Source: Clostridia bacterium
GTDB taxonomy: Bacteria; Bacillota; Clostridia; Oscillospirales; Acutalibacteraceae
Direction: 5' to 3'
NCBI GenBank assembly: GCA_017397655.1
Contig: JAFQIG010000013.1
Location: 54,465-118,464 of the forward strand
DNA length: 64,000 nt
Both the position numbers and the translations under genes were made by a program. The notes under the pieces are model-generated. The model saw only the letters and a program-made list of their open reading frames with translations. It was not told where the DNA came from and did no database searches. Positions 1 through 9,056 of this stretch are shown in pieces (the stretch's first letter is position 1; every line of letters begins with the position of its first letter).

Positions 1-2
1 TG

Positions 3-251
3 GAGGCAATCTCGTTCGGCATTGTTTGTGCGGTGACAGATGTCGGCGGTTGCCGTGAGATTATCACAGACGGAGTGAACGGATTTGTGCTTCCGTGTGA
101 TGTATCCGATGAAGAGCTGTCACGATGTATCTTTTGTGCATCGCAAAAGGATCTGTCCGAAATGAGACGGAATGCCTTTGACATATGGCAGAAAAAGTTT
201 ACCGCATCAAAGAATTATTCCGGATTTATCAACAAAACCGGTAATATATAA
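3..251 (+). CDS. Glycosyltransferase family 4, C-terminal fragment (cut by window edge)
   Basis: The frame is open from the window edge and shows the end of a GT-B glycosyltransferase. The first residues give E-A-I-S-F-G-I-V followed by T-D-V-G-G-C-R-E-I-I, the usual nucleotide-sugar-binding signature of GT4 enzymes (E-x7-E region, donor phosphate binding). About 82 residues remain. The enzyme probably transfers a sugar during assembly of the surface polysaccharide made by the downstream genes. The donor and acceptor cannot be told from this fragment. The next gene starts 10 nt after its stop, so the two are co-transcribed. Confidence 0.8.
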   Translation, partial: EAISFGIVCAVTDVGGCREIITDGVNGFVLPCDVSDEELSRCIFCASQKDLSEMRRNAFDIWQKKFTASKNYSGFINKTGNI

Positions 252-261
252 AGGGTTATTT

Positions 262-1509
262 ATGGTAACGTATAAAGAAGGTATATTAAAACTGAATTCT
301 CAGACGGACATTCTTGACATTGTGTGGAATGTTTGCTTCTTTATGCGACTTTTATCCATCGTATGCTTCGGCAATGTTCCGAGTCTGTATTACGCAAGCT
401 TTTTTATTCTTCTTGGAGTATCACTTGCTGAGGCGATCGTAAAAGGGAAGTTTTCAACAAAAATTTTTGTTCCGCTTCATACAATATGGTATGGGCTGTT
501 TATCGTTCTGGGTGTTGTTTCCAGTATATGGGCGGATGTGTTTTCCCGCTCGTTCGGTCCGATATCAAAGATGATACAGATTCTGGTTGTATCGTATTGT
601 CTGATAATTCATATTGATTCTTATGAAAAGCTGGAATCGTATATAACGTCATCGATTATTGCAAGCTTTGTGCTTGTCGTATATATTTTTGCGCTTACAC
701 CGTCAAGTATGTGGTTCAGCGGTTTTTTGGGAAGTGTCACAAGCTATAACACAAATGATATTGGTTGTGCAGTTTCGATAGCCGTTATTTTTTCATATTA
801 CAAGGCATTTATAAAACATAAAAAATATATGTATGCGCTATGCGCGATATTCTTTTTTGTGGCGATTCTGACAAGCTCCAGAAAGGCGCTTTTTATGAGT
901 GTACTGGGGATTGTAATGATAACGATGTTTAACTTCAGAGCAAAAAACTATGTTTTGCGACTGATGGTCGTATTTGCGCTGATGGCGCTGGTCATTCTTA
1001 TGATTTATGAGATACCTGCACTGTATAACACGGTAGGTGTCAGGCTCGACAGTATAATAGAATACATTATGGAAGATAAATCTGCCGATTCAAGTATGGC
1101 TATCCGTCAGTACTTTATTGATATGGCAAAGATGTTTTATTACGAGAATCCCGTTTTCGGAATAGGATTGAACAATTTTGCGTACAGACTCAGCCTGTAT
1201 GACGGTATGGTTTCGTATGCACATAACAATTATTGTGAAATAGCAGCAGACCTCGGAACGATCGGACTGATTATGTATTATTGGTTCTATCTTTATATTG
1301 CAATAAAGCTTGTTGCGCAGATTATCAACGGTCACAAAACGGCGCTGGTATTTTCGGCGATGATGCTTTTGTTTCTGATATTTGAATACGGAATGGTCAA
1401 CTATTACAAAGAGCAGGTTCACATAGTCATAACGGCGGCGTTTATTGCCATATGCCTGAACGACAAAGCGCACAATGAAAAAAGTAATCTGACGGAGCTT
1501 CAATTATGA
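262..1509 (+). CDS. O-antigen ligase/polymerase-like membrane protein (Wzy/WaaL type)
   Basis: A polytopic membrane protein of 415 residues with about ten hydrophobic segments. In the last third a large loop carries G-I-G-L-N-N-F and a Y-A-H-N-N-Y motif, typical of the Wzy_C/O-antigen ligase family, in which polymerised repeat units or lipid-linked glycans are joined. An upstream in-frame start at 172 is possible but would overlap the previous gene by 80 nt. I chose ATG 262, which lies just after that gene's stop. Its place between glycosyltransferases and a Wzz/kinase fits the polymerase of a capsule or exopolysaccharide locus. The family assignment rests on topology and the loop motif, so ligase versus polymerase is not resolved. 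Confidence 0.8.
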   Translation: MVTYKEGILKLNSQTDILDIVWNVCFFMRLLSIVCFGNVPSLYYASFFILLGVSLAEAIVKGKFSTKIFVPLHTIWYGLFIVLGVVSSIWADVFSRSFGPISKMIQILVVSYCLIIHIDSYEKLESYITSSIIASFVLVVYIFALTPSSMWFSGFLGSVTSYNTNDIGCAVSIAVIFSYYKAFIKHKKYMYALCAIFFFVAILTSSRKALFMSVLGIVMITMFNFRAKNYVLRLMVVFALMALVILMIYEIPALYNTVGVRLDSIIEYIMEDKSADSSMAIRQYFIDMAKMFYYENPVFGIGLNNFAYRLSLYDGMVSYAHNNYCEIAADLGTIGLIMYYWFYLYIAIKLVAQIINGHKTALVFSAMMLLFLIFEYGMVNYYKEQVHIVITAAFIAICLNDKAHNEKSNLTELQL

Positions 1510-2576
1510 AAAAAGCCGTTCTGGAAATTATGGATTATGCCGCAGCGTACAGAGGTAACTTTCTGACCTCTGTACAAAGTCTTGCCGATGAGCTCAAAAA
1601 GCGCGGAGTTGAAACGGTTATGGTTTTTCCCGAAAGAGCAAGACAAAGAGAGTGGTCAGCGCAGATGTCAGAGGAAGGCTATATTGTTACGTTTATGCCT
1701 GATTCGTTAACGGATGCAACGGCGTTTTTGAAATCTGTTTTCAGAAAGTATGATCTTCTGGCTATTCACTCGCACTTTCTCAGAAGCAATATGTATATTC
1801 CGCTGAGAATCGCAAACTTTTTTTCAAGAATTCCGCATTTTTTTCACGCTCACAGTATGCCTAAACAAGCAACAAAAAATTACAAAACTTTTGCATGACG
1901 TTTTCTTTTGGCGGCAGATGCATTGCTGTGTGTCAGCGATGGTGTGGCGGTGAAATACCGTGAGTTGGGATTTGAAAACTGTATTACAGTCAGGAACAGC
2001 ATCTGCTTTGAAAGACTTGACGAGTTTGACATTATTGATAAAGAAAGCTTCAGAAACGGTCGGAAATATTCTGTTCTGATGTTCGGATATGATTTTTATA
2101 TCAAAGGTATAGATACGGCGATCGAAGCGCTGTGCAGATACGATACAAATAACGATATAATGCTGAATATCTGTGTGGCATCGCACAGAGAAAAAGCAAT
2201 CGGATATATAGAAGACAGGTTCGGAAAAATGCCGGACCGGATACGGATTCTGCCACCGAGAAACGATGTTGCGACATATATGCGTGCTGCTGATGCTTTT
2301 CTTTCCGCAAGCAGAACTGAAGGCTTTGCTTATGCTGCAATGGAAGCGGCTTATTGCGGTACGGCAGTGGTGCTGAGTGAGATTACGGCGCACAGCGAGC
2401 TTGCGATTCCCGATGCGGTAATGTTTGATCCCGGAGATGAAGCGGCCCTTTACAAGGCTCTTATGGCTGCTTTCAGGTCAGAAAAAACAGATACAAATAA
2501 ACTGTATGCCGAGAAGAACTTTTCTATTGAAAATTGGATAACACAAATGTGTTCGATATTGCTTGGCGGTAATTAA
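1506..2576 (+). pseudogene. GT4 glycosyltransferase interrupted by an in-frame TGA
   Basis: Two open stretches lie in the same reading frame and together make one GT4-type glycosyltransferase. The first (1506-1898) holds the acceptor-binding N-terminal Rossmann part with an H-S-H-F-L-R and F-H-A-H-S motif. A TGA at 1896-1898 stops it. The frame then resumes without any shift with R-F-L-L-A-A-D-A-L-L-C-V-S-D, the normal linker into the donor domain, which ends with the S-R-T-E-G-F-A-Y-A-A-M-E-A signature. A single base change would restore a 356-residue protein. No separate RBS stands before the TTG at 1908. It overlaps the preceding gene by 4 nt. A true nonsense mutation, a phase-variable allele or a sequence error are all possible. 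Confidence 0.8.
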
Positions 2577-2618
2577 ACGAAAGGAAACAAACCGATACAC
2601 GAAAGGTGAATCGGCGGT

Positions 2619-3923
2619 ATGTATATGAAGATTACGGTTGTCGGTACGGGATATGTCGGTCTGGTTACGGGTGTATGTCTTGCGAGCATCGGTCACGAGG
2701 TCATCTGCGTTGACATCAACTCCCGTAAAATTGAGTTGTTAAAAAGAGGCAAATCACCCATATACGAAAGCGGGCTTGAAGAAATGCTCCGCGAGCACAG
2801 AAACAATATTTCGTTTACGACAGATCCTGTCGAGGCGTACTCTGATGCACAGATAATTATGGTTGGCGTAGGTACTCCCGAACGCGCGGACGGCTCTTGC
2901 GATCTGACGTATGTTTATTCGGTAGCCGACGATATCGTTGAGTATTCGCAAGGTAATCCGGTCATCGTTATCAAATCGACCGTTCCGATAGGTACGTGTC
3001 AGAAGTTTAAAAAATATATCAACTCACGTATGGAAAAGGACAGACAGCTGTCGGTTGTGTCAAATCCCGAATTTTTGTCACAGGGCACAGCTATCAAAGA
3101 TACTCTCCACGCATCCAGAATCGTTATAGGAAGCGATGACGGCGATGCTATCAGGACGGTGCGCGAAGTATACGAACCGTTCGGAATCCCGATTATCGAA
3201 ACGGATTTTCAGTCCTCCGAGATGATCAAATATGCATCAAACAACTATCTGGCGCTTCGGATTTCTTACATCAACGAGATAGCGAATCTGTGCGAAGAGG
3301 TTGGTGCGGACATCACCGACGTTGCGTGCGGAATGGGATATGACAAGCGCATCGGTTCGATGTTCTTAAAGGCAGGCATAGGCTACGGCGGAAGCTGTTT
3401 TCCGAAAGATACAAAGGCACTTTACTGGTTATCCGAGAATCAGGGTGCCGCGCTGAAGACTATCCGTGCAACGATTGACGTCAACACGGAACAGAAGTTT
3501 ATAATACTGAAAAAGGCGGCAAAATATTATGATTCGTTGAAAGGTCTGACGGTTGCGGTGCTCGGACTGTCGTTCAAGCCGGGTACCGATGATGTGCGTG
3601 AGGCACCGTCGCTTCGGATTATTCCCGCACTTATCGAAACGGGAGCAAAGGTCAAGGCGTGGGATCCGATAGCTGTCAGCAACTTTTCAAAGCTGTTCCC
3701 GGATGTTGTGACATATTGCCGAACGATTGAGGAAACGATCGACGGAGCGGACATCTGCTTTATTCTTACCGAATGGCAGGATGTCATAAACTTTGATATA
3801 TCGGAATATGCATCCCGTATGAAAAAACCGATAGTCATTGACGGCAGAAACTGTTATGCGATAGGCGAGGTAAAGGGCAAAGGTATCGTTTATGAGTCAA
3901 TCGGAAGACAGGCGGTAAAATGA
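2619..3923 (+). CDS. ugd: UDP-glucose 6-dehydrogenase
   Basis: A 434-residue nucleotide-sugar dehydrogenase that oxidises UDP-glucose (or a related UDP-hexose) to the uronic acid with two NAD+. The N-terminus has the NAD-binding motif G-T-G-Y-V-G. The catalytic cysteine sits in G-G-S-C-F-P-K-D-T at about residue 260, and the C-terminal UDP-binding domain contains G-L-S-F-K-P-G-T-D-D-V-R-E. Length and order are those of TuaD/Ugd proteins. Two ATGs (2619 and 2625) share the RBS gaaaggtg, and either may be used. Inside this locus the product is probably a uronic-acid donor for the surface glycan, which fits the uronate isomerase farther downstream. UDP-N-acetylmannosamine dehydrogenase is a less likely alternative. 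Confidence 0.93.
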   Translation: MYMKITVVGTGYVGLVTGVCLASIGHEVICVDINSRKIELLKRGKSPIYESGLEEMLREHRNNISFTTDPVEAYSDAQIIMVGVGTPERADGSCDLTYVYSVADDIVEYSQGNPVIVIKSTVPIGTCQKFKKYINSRMEKDRQLSVVSNPEFLSQGTAIKDTLHASRIVIGSDDGDAIRTVREVYEPFGIPIIETDFQSSEMIKYASNNYLALRISYINEIANLCEEVGADITDVACGMGYDKRIGSMFLKAGIGYGGSCFPKDTKALYWLSENQGAALKTIRATIDVNTEQKFIILKKAAKYYDSLKGLTVAVLGLSFKPGTDDVREAPSLRIIPALIETGAKVKAWDPIAVSNFSKLFPDVVTYCRTIEETIDGADICFILTEWQDVINFDISEYASRMKKPIVIDGRNCYAIGEVKGKGIVYESIGRQAVK

Positions 3924-3950
3924 TTATTCTCCGAAAGGAAGTACACATAT

Positions 3951-5438
3951 ATGAGTAATGCTGTTAACAACACAAATGGCAAGGGTGTTGAGATTAATGT
4001 CGCGTATCTTGCAAAAATGATTTTTTCAAAGTGGTGGCTGATAGTGGTTGTATCGCTTCTGTGCGCATCGCTCGGCTTCACGTTTGCAGAGCTTACCAAA
4101 ACTCCGACATACACATCGTCAATATCGTTTGTAGTATCAAACCGTTCCGTGACGGAGGAGGATGCGTACTCCAGCAGCGACCTTAACGCTTCTATCACAA
4201 TGGCAAATACGTACAAGTATATTCTGTCAAGCAAGACAATGTGTCAGAAGATTGCCGAAACCTGCTCGTACGATATTTCGGCGGAAGCGGTATCCAAGGC
4301 GATACGGATGAAGTCTGTCGAGAACACAAATATCATCGTAATGCAGATAACAACGGCAAGTGCTGCCAAGTCATACGATCTGGCGGTAGCCGCAATCAAT
4401 CATTACGGAAGTATTGTAGAAGAGACGGGATACTCCAACTCACGTCTTTCCATCTGTGAGCTTCCCACCGCCGCAACAAAGCCTGATGTTAATTATTCCA
4501 ATATAAAGTATGTTATCGTCGGCGGATTTGCAGGTGCGGTTTTCTCTCTGATCGCAATACTTATCCTTAACATTACAAAGGATACCGTACAGAATGTTAC
4601 CGAAATCCAGGAAGGTCTTGACCTTAATGTTCTCGGCCTTGTGCTTAAAATAAATGTCAAGGGAAAAAATGCAAACAAATCGTTGCTCATCAATAACAGG
4701 TTTGTCGGATTTTCGTTTGTTGAAACATATAAAGCGATACGAACAAAGATCGAAAACATTGCGGCAAAGAACGGTCATAAGGTCTTTGTAATATCGAGTG
4801 CAACCGAAAATGAAGGAAAGACTACCGTTGCCGCAAACGTTGCAATTTCACTCGCACAGAACGGTCACTCGGTACTGCTTATTGATGCTGACCTTAGAAA
4901 GCCGTCTGTGTGCGGTACACTTGACATCAACATTCCGAAGGAGATGAAAAGCTACAGCCTCGGCGATGTAATAAACGGAAACTGTTCGATCGAAAAAGCT
5001 ATTCGTTATATAGAAAAACACAAGGTTTTCCTGCTTGCAGGTGTTCATGCCGTTTCTGATCCTACGGAAATTCTGTCAAACCCTGCAATGGAAGAGGTTC
5101 TTCGTGTTATGCGCAATGAGTTTGACTTTATTATCTTTGATACATCGCCTGCAGGTGTTGTCACCGATGCATCGATTCTGACCAACTATGCAGATGCGGT
5201 AATCTGTGTTATCAGAGAGGATCATTCATCCAAGAGCAAGATCAGAATGGCACTTGAAGACCTTTCTTCCGGCAAGGCGGAGATTATCGGCTGTATCTAT
5301 AATAATGTTTCATCAACAAAGGGTGCTCTCGGTTCCTACAGCCGTTATTACGGCTCAAGACGCTACGGACGGTACGGCTACGGCGGATACGGTTACGGTT
5401 ACGGCTATGGTTATGGCTACGGAGAAAACAAGGATTAA
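3951..5438 (+). CDS. Fused Wzz-type chain-length regulator and BY-type tyrosine autokinase
   Basis: A 495-residue protein that joins a polysaccharide co-polymerase to its kinase. Transmembrane segments lie at about residues 28-46 and 187-207 and enclose an extracellular Wzz domain. The cytoplasmic half is a BY-kinase with Walker A around E-N-E-G-K-T-T (286-292), Walker A' L-L-I-D-A-D-L-R-K-P near 312, and I-I-F-D-T-S-P as Walker B. The tail from about residue 465 is made of Tyr and Gly (G-Y-G repeats), the normal autophosphorylation cluster. In most Firmicutes the Wzz and kinase parts are separate proteins (CapA/CapB), while the fusion resembles the proteobacterial Wzc layout. It should control length and export of the polysaccharide. 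No phosphatase gene is next to it. Confidence 0.9.
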   Translation: MSNAVNNTNGKGVEINVAYLAKMIFSKWWLIVVVSLLCASLGFTFAELTKTPTYTSSISFVVSNRSVTEEDAYSSSDLNASITMANTYKYILSSKTMCQKIAETCSYDISAEAVSKAIRMKSVENTNIIVMQITTASAAKSYDLAVAAINHYGSIVEETGYSNSRLSICELPTAATKPDVNYSNIKYVIVGGFAGAVFSLIAILILNITKDTVQNVTEIQEGLDLNVLGLVLKINVKGKNANKSLLINNRFVGFSFVETYKAIRTKIENIAAKNGHKVFVISSATENEGKTTVAANVAISLAQNGHSVLLIDADLRKPSVCGTLDINIPKEMKSYSLGDVINGNCSIEKAIRYIEKHKVFLLAGVHAVSDPTEILSNPAMEEVLRVMRNEFDFIIFDTSPAGVVTDASILTNYADAVICVIREDHSSKSKIRMALEDLSSGKAEIIGCIYNNVSSTKGALGSYSRYYGSRRYGRYGYGGYGYGYGYGYGYGENKD

Positions 5439-5456
5439 CAGGAAAGGTGGGTTATT

Positions 5457-6173
5457 GTGGAGAAAGAGAAAAATTCTTCACAGGTGAATCCTCACGCAAA
5501 GCACAGGGAAAGAGTCCGCGATCTTTTTGTTACAAACGGATTTGACGGATTCCCTGATCATGCGATTTTGGAAATGATTCTTTTTTATTCGATACCGCAA
5601 AAGGATACGAATGAGCTGGCGCATAAACTGATTGACGAATTCGGCTCGCTGAGGGGTGTGTTGGACACTCCGACAGAGGTGCTGGAAAAGGTAAAGGGTA
5701 TCGGGCATTATACTGCCGTTTACCTGTCAATGATAAGTCGCATTGCAAAGCAGTATTACTTTGAACGTACGGGAATCCGACTGGAATGCAGTGATACTGA
5801 GGCGATAAAAAAATATGTGCGAGCACGCTTTATGGGTGAAGCGGATGAATGTCTTTATGTATTGTCGTTTGGTTCTGACGGCTTTATGACAAACTTTAAC
5901 AAGCTGACCATGGGCGAAAACGATGCTGTTCTGATGGACAAAAGGTCTGTTCTGCAAACCGCTATAAACAACAACGCCAGCTTTATTGTGTTGGCACACA
6001 ATCATCCGGGCGGTGTAGCGGCTCCGTCGACAGGGGATATTACCGCCACGCGTGATCTTATCAAGCTGCTTAACGATCTCGGCATTGTGCTTTACGATCA
6101 TATAATCGCATCGGGTGACGAAGTGTTTTCCATGATCGAAAATCATAAGTTTGCAACGCTGTTTATAGTCTGA
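5457..6173 (+). CDS. radC: RadC-family JAB-domain protein
   Basis: A 238-residue protein with an N-terminal helix-hairpin-helix-like region (K-V-K-G-I-G near residue 80) and a C-terminal JAB1/MPN metal-binding domain. The zinc site H-N-H-P-G-G-x3-P-S-x2-D is complete (His181, His183, Asp194). Members of this family were once called DNA repair protein RadC, but their biochemical role is unsettled. It starts at GTG 5457 after RBS aaaggtggg and sits 18 nt behind the tyrosine kinase. Its position in a polysaccharide operon is probably chance co-transcription rather than a functional link. Confidence 0.9.
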   Translation: MEKEKNSSQVNPHAKHRERVRDLFVTNGFDGFPDHAILEMILFYSIPQKDTNELAHKLIDEFGSLRGVLDTPTEVLEKVKGIGHYTAVYLSMISRIAKQYYFERTGIRLECSDTEAIKKYVRARFMGEADECLYVLSFGSDGFMTNFNKLTMGENDAVLMDKRSVLQTAINNNASFIVLAHNHPGGVAAPSTGDITATRDLIKLLNDLGIVLYDHIIASGDEVFSMIENHKFATLFIV

Positions 6174-6192
6174 AAGAAAGGCGGTTAACCTT

Positions 6193-7176
6193 ATGCCGAA
6201 AAGTGAAAATCAGAAACTCAAGCTTTTGTACATTCTGCAGATACTGAATGTGCACTCTGACGAGAATCATCCGATCACGACAAATGAGATAATAGAACGT
6301 CTGGCAAAGCAGGATATTACAGCTGAGAGAAAGAGTATCTATGACGATATACGTGCGCTTCAGCGCTTCGGTATAGAGGTTGAATCCGTCAAGGGCAAAT
6401 CATCGGGATACTACATATCGGGCAGAATGTTTGAACTGCCCGAGCTTAAGCTGTTGGTTGACGTTGTTCAGTCGTCAAAGTTCATTACGGCAAAAAAGAG
6501 TCTGGAGCTTATCAAAAAGCTGGAGGGTCTGACGGGAAAGCACGAGGCATCTCAGCTGCAAAGACAGGTTTTTGTTCACAACCGTATCAAGACGATGAAC
6601 GAAAGCATCTATTACAACGTGGACTTTATCCACGATGCAATTTCCGAGAATAAAAAAATCTCCTTCAAGTACTTTGACTGGGACTTTAAGGGCGAGCGTA
6701 AATACAGAAAGAACGGCGAAAAATATACAGTCAGTCCGTGGGCACTTACATGGGATGACGAAAATTATTATATGATCGCTTATGATTCCGAAAAAGGAAT
6801 GATCAAGCATTACCGTGTTGACAAAATGGTCTCTGCCGAGGTGACCGATGAGCTGCGTGAGGGTAAAGAGTTTTTTGAAAGCTTTGATATGGCACTTTAT
6901 TCCAACAAGTTTTTCGGTATGTTCGGCGGTGAAGAGATCTCTGCGGTGCTTAAGTGTGACAAATCGCTGATAGGCATCATTATTGACAGATTCGGAAAAG
7001 AGACAATGACTATCGAGTATGACGATTACTTTACCGTGACGGTGAACGTGTGTCAAAGTCCGCTTCTCATATCGTGGATAATGGGCTTCGGCGACAGGAT
7101 AGAGGTGTTAAAGCCTCAGTCGCTGCGTGATGCTGTCAGAGATACTGCACACAAGGTTGCCGCTGTTTATGAATAA
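6193..7176 (+). CDS. WYL-domain transcriptional regulator
   Basis: A 327-residue regulator. Residues 1-75 form a winged helix-turn-helix that is close to DeoR/YafY types (T-A-E-R-K-S-I-Y-D-D-I is the recognition helix). The middle and C-terminal parts are a WYL domain, seen in Y-T-V-S-P-W-A-L-T-W-D-D-E-N-Y-Y-M-I, followed by a WCX-like extension. WYL domains are thought to bind nucleic acid or small ligands, and such proteins often control stress or defence genes. It may regulate this long gene train, since it lies directly upstream of the dideoxyhexose genes, but no operator can be picked out. Start ATG 6193 follows an RBS-like gaaaggcgg. Confidence 0.88.
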   Translation: MPKSENQKLKLLYILQILNVHSDENHPITTNEIIERLAKQDITAERKSIYDDIRALQRFGIEVESVKGKSSGYYISGRMFELPELKLLVDVVQSSKFITAKKSLELIKKLEGLTGKHEASQLQRQVFVHNRIKTMNESIYYNVDFIHDAISENKKISFKYFDWDFKGERKYRKNGEKYTVSPWALTWDDENYYMIAYDSEKGMIKHYRVDKMVSAEVTDELREGKEFFESFDMALYSNKFFGMFGGEEISAVLKCDKSLIGIIIDRFGKETMTIEYDDYFTVTVNVCQSPLLISWIMGFGDRIEVLKPQSLRDAVRDTAHKVAAVYE

Positions 7177-7196
7177 TATACCGTAAAGGGAGTGGA

Positions 7197-7976
7197 ATGT
7201 TAATGAAGGTCGTAATCCTTGCAGGAGGCTTTGGTACAAGAATCAGTGAAGAAAGCCATCTTAAACCCAAGCCGATGATCGAAGTCGGCGGTATGCCGAT
7301 ACTGTGGCATGTTATGAAGCAGTATTCGCATTACGGATTCAACGAGTTTGTTATCTGTTGCGGATATAAGCAGCACGTGATAAAAGAGTATTTTGCAGAC
7401 TATTTTCTGTACAGAAGCGATGTAACATTCGACTTTACCGATTCGGGCAGTATGACTGTTCACAACAATATTGCCGAACCGTGGAAGGTGACGCTTGTCG
7501 ATACGGGATACAACACAATGACGGGCGGCAGAGTCAAGCGTGTCGCAAAGTACATCGGTGACGAAACTTTTATGCTCACATACGGTGACGGTGTTTCCGA
7601 TGTCAATATTGAGGAGCTTGTGAAGTTCCATAAAAGTCACGGTAAAAAGGCAACGATAACCGCCGTCAATGTCGGACAGAAGTTCGGCGTGCTTGACGTT
7701 GCGGACAACGGCAGAATAGAGGCCTTCCGTGAAAAGCAGGAGGCTGACGGCTCGCTTATCAACGGCGGCTTTATGGTGCTGGAGCCTTCGGTTATTGATT
7801 ATATCGAGGGCGACACGACGGTGTTTGAAAAAGGTCCGCTTGAATCGCTTGTTGCGGATAACGAGCTTATGGCATACACGCATAAGGGCTTCTGGCAATG
7901 TATGGATACACAAAGAGATAAACAGCTTCTTGAAAAGCTGTGGGCAGATAACGAGGCTCCGTGGAAATTGTGGTAA
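7197..7976 (+). CDS. rfbF: Glucose-1-phosphate cytidylyltransferase
   Basis: A 259-residue nucleotidyltransferase that makes CDP-D-glucose from CTP and glucose-1-phosphate, the first step of the CDP-3,6-dideoxyhexose pathway. It carries the pyrophosphorylase signature L-A-G-G-F-G-T-R-I then K-P-K-P-M-I-E-V-G-G-M-P-I-L-W-H, and Y-G-D-G-V-S-D for metal binding. The length matches RfbF/DdhA proteins. It begins the rfbF-rfbG-rfbH set in canonical order. The start is either ATG 7197 or ATG 7203; RBS aaagggag is 4 or 10 nt away, so neither spacing is ideal. Confidence 0.95.
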   Translation: MLMKVVILAGGFGTRISEESHLKPKPMIEVGGMPILWHVMKQYSHYGFNEFVICCGYKQHVIKEYFADYFLYRSDVTFDFTDSGSMTVHNNIAEPWKVTLVDTGYNTMTGGRVKRVAKYIGDETFMLTYGDGVSDVNIEELVKFHKSHGKKATITAVNVGQKFGVLDVADNGRIEAFREKQEADGSLINGGFMVLEPSVIDYIEGDTTVFEKGPLESLVADNELMAYTHKGFWQCMDTQRDKQLLEKLWADNEAPWKLW

Positions 7977-7989
7977 GAGAGGTGATACT

Positions 7990-9054
7990 ATGTCGGATTT
8001 AGGTTTTTTTGACAACAAATGTATTCTTATTACGGGACATACGGGATTTAAGGGCACTTGGCTGTCAAAGATTCTGACAACGACAAAGGCAAAGGTTGTC
8101 GGATACGCTCTGGCACCGACTGACGAACAGCCGCTTTTCAATAAATCGGGAGTTGCCGATGATATGATTTCGGTGTTCGGCGATATCCGTGATTTTGACA
8201 GACTTCTTTCCGTGTTCAACGAGCATAAGCCGGATATAGTGATCCACCTTGCGGCTCAGCCGATAGTCATCGAAAGCTACAATAATCCCCGATACACATA
8301 CGAAACAAACGTAATGGGTACGGTCAACGTTCTGGAATGTATCAGACAGACAGGCTGTGTCAAATCGTTTGTCAACGTTACAACAGATAAAGTATACGAA
8401 AACAAAGAGTGGGAATGGGGCTACCGTGAGAACGAGCGTCTTTGCGGATATGACCCTTACTCAAACAGCAAATCCTGTTCCGAGCTTGTGACAAAAAGCT
8501 ATGTTGACTCGTTCTTTTTTGACGGCAGAACGGCAGTATCTACGGCGAGGGCAGGCAACGTAATAGGCGGCGGTGACTTTGCCGCAAAAAGAATTATTCC
8601 CGACTGCGTAAGATCGGCACTCAAAAGAGAGCAGATAACCGTACGCAATCCGTTATCGGTACGTCCGTATCAGCACGTGCTGGAGCCGTTGTTTGCGTAT
8701 CTTCTGATAGCCCGCAAGCAGTACGGTGACATCGCCCTTGCAGGCAACTACAACGTAGGACCCGACGAGAAGGACTGTATCACAACGGGAACGCTTGCCG
8801 ATATTTTCTGCAAGGAGTGGGGAGACGGTCAGACGTGGAAATGCGTATCCGAGCAGGATGCCGTTCACGAAGCAAACTTTTTAAAGCTTGACTGTTCTCA
8901 TATCAAAAAGATTCTTTCGTGGCATCCCGTATGGGACGTTGAAAAAGCGGTAAAAATGACAGTAGAGTTTACAAAAGACGGACTTTACGGCAAATCCGCC
9001 GACGAAACGATGAAAAGACAGATTACGGAATATATAAAATCTCAAGAGGGATAA
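7990..9054 (+). CDS. rfbG: CDP-glucose 4,6-dehydratase
   Basis: A 354-residue extended short-chain dehydrogenase that converts CDP-glucose to CDP-4-keto-6-deoxyglucose. It has the NAD-binding motif T-G-H-T-G-F-K-G-T-W, the catalytic N-V-T-T-D-K-V-Y-E-N and Y-x3-K in P-Y-S-N-S-K. The E-N-K-E-W-x-W-G-Y-R-E stretch is characteristic of this enzyme rather than dTDP-glucose dehydratase. I chose ATG 7990, preceded by agaggtg and 13 nt after rfbF. A longer reading frame exists upstream but lies inside rfbF. Confidence 0.95.
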   Translation: MSDLGFFDNKCILITGHTGFKGTWLSKILTTTKAKVVGYALAPTDEQPLFNKSGVADDMISVFGDIRDFDRLLSVFNEHKPDIVIHLAAQPIVIESYNNPRYTYETNVMGTVNVLECIRQTGCVKSFVNVTTDKVYENKEWEWGYRENERLCGYDPYSNSKSCSELVTKSYVDSFFFDGRTAVSTARAGNVIGGGDFAAKRIIPDCVRSALKREQITVRNPLSVRPYQHVLEPLFAYLLIARKQYGDIALAGNYNVGPDEKDCITTGTLADIFCKEWGDGQTWKCVSEQDAVHEANFLKLDCSHIKKILSWHPVWDVEKAVKMTVEFTKDGLYGKSADETMKRQITEYIKSQEG

Positions 9055-9056
9055 AA

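Noticed and set aside
1896..1898. TGA as a recoded sense codon or selenocysteine site
   Set aside because: No hairpin typical of a SECIS follows, the neighbouring sequence is not a redox motif, and TGA is used as an ordinary stop in other genes here.
5350..5430. Short tandem DNA repeats that look like a small satellite
   Set aside because: They are the coding repeat for the Tyr/Gly tail of the kinase, not a separate element or CRISPR.
7200..8219. A 339-codon open frame on the minus strand across rfbF/rfbG
   Set aside because: It has no RBS and no family motif and mirrors two clearly functional genes. It is a shadow of their codon use.
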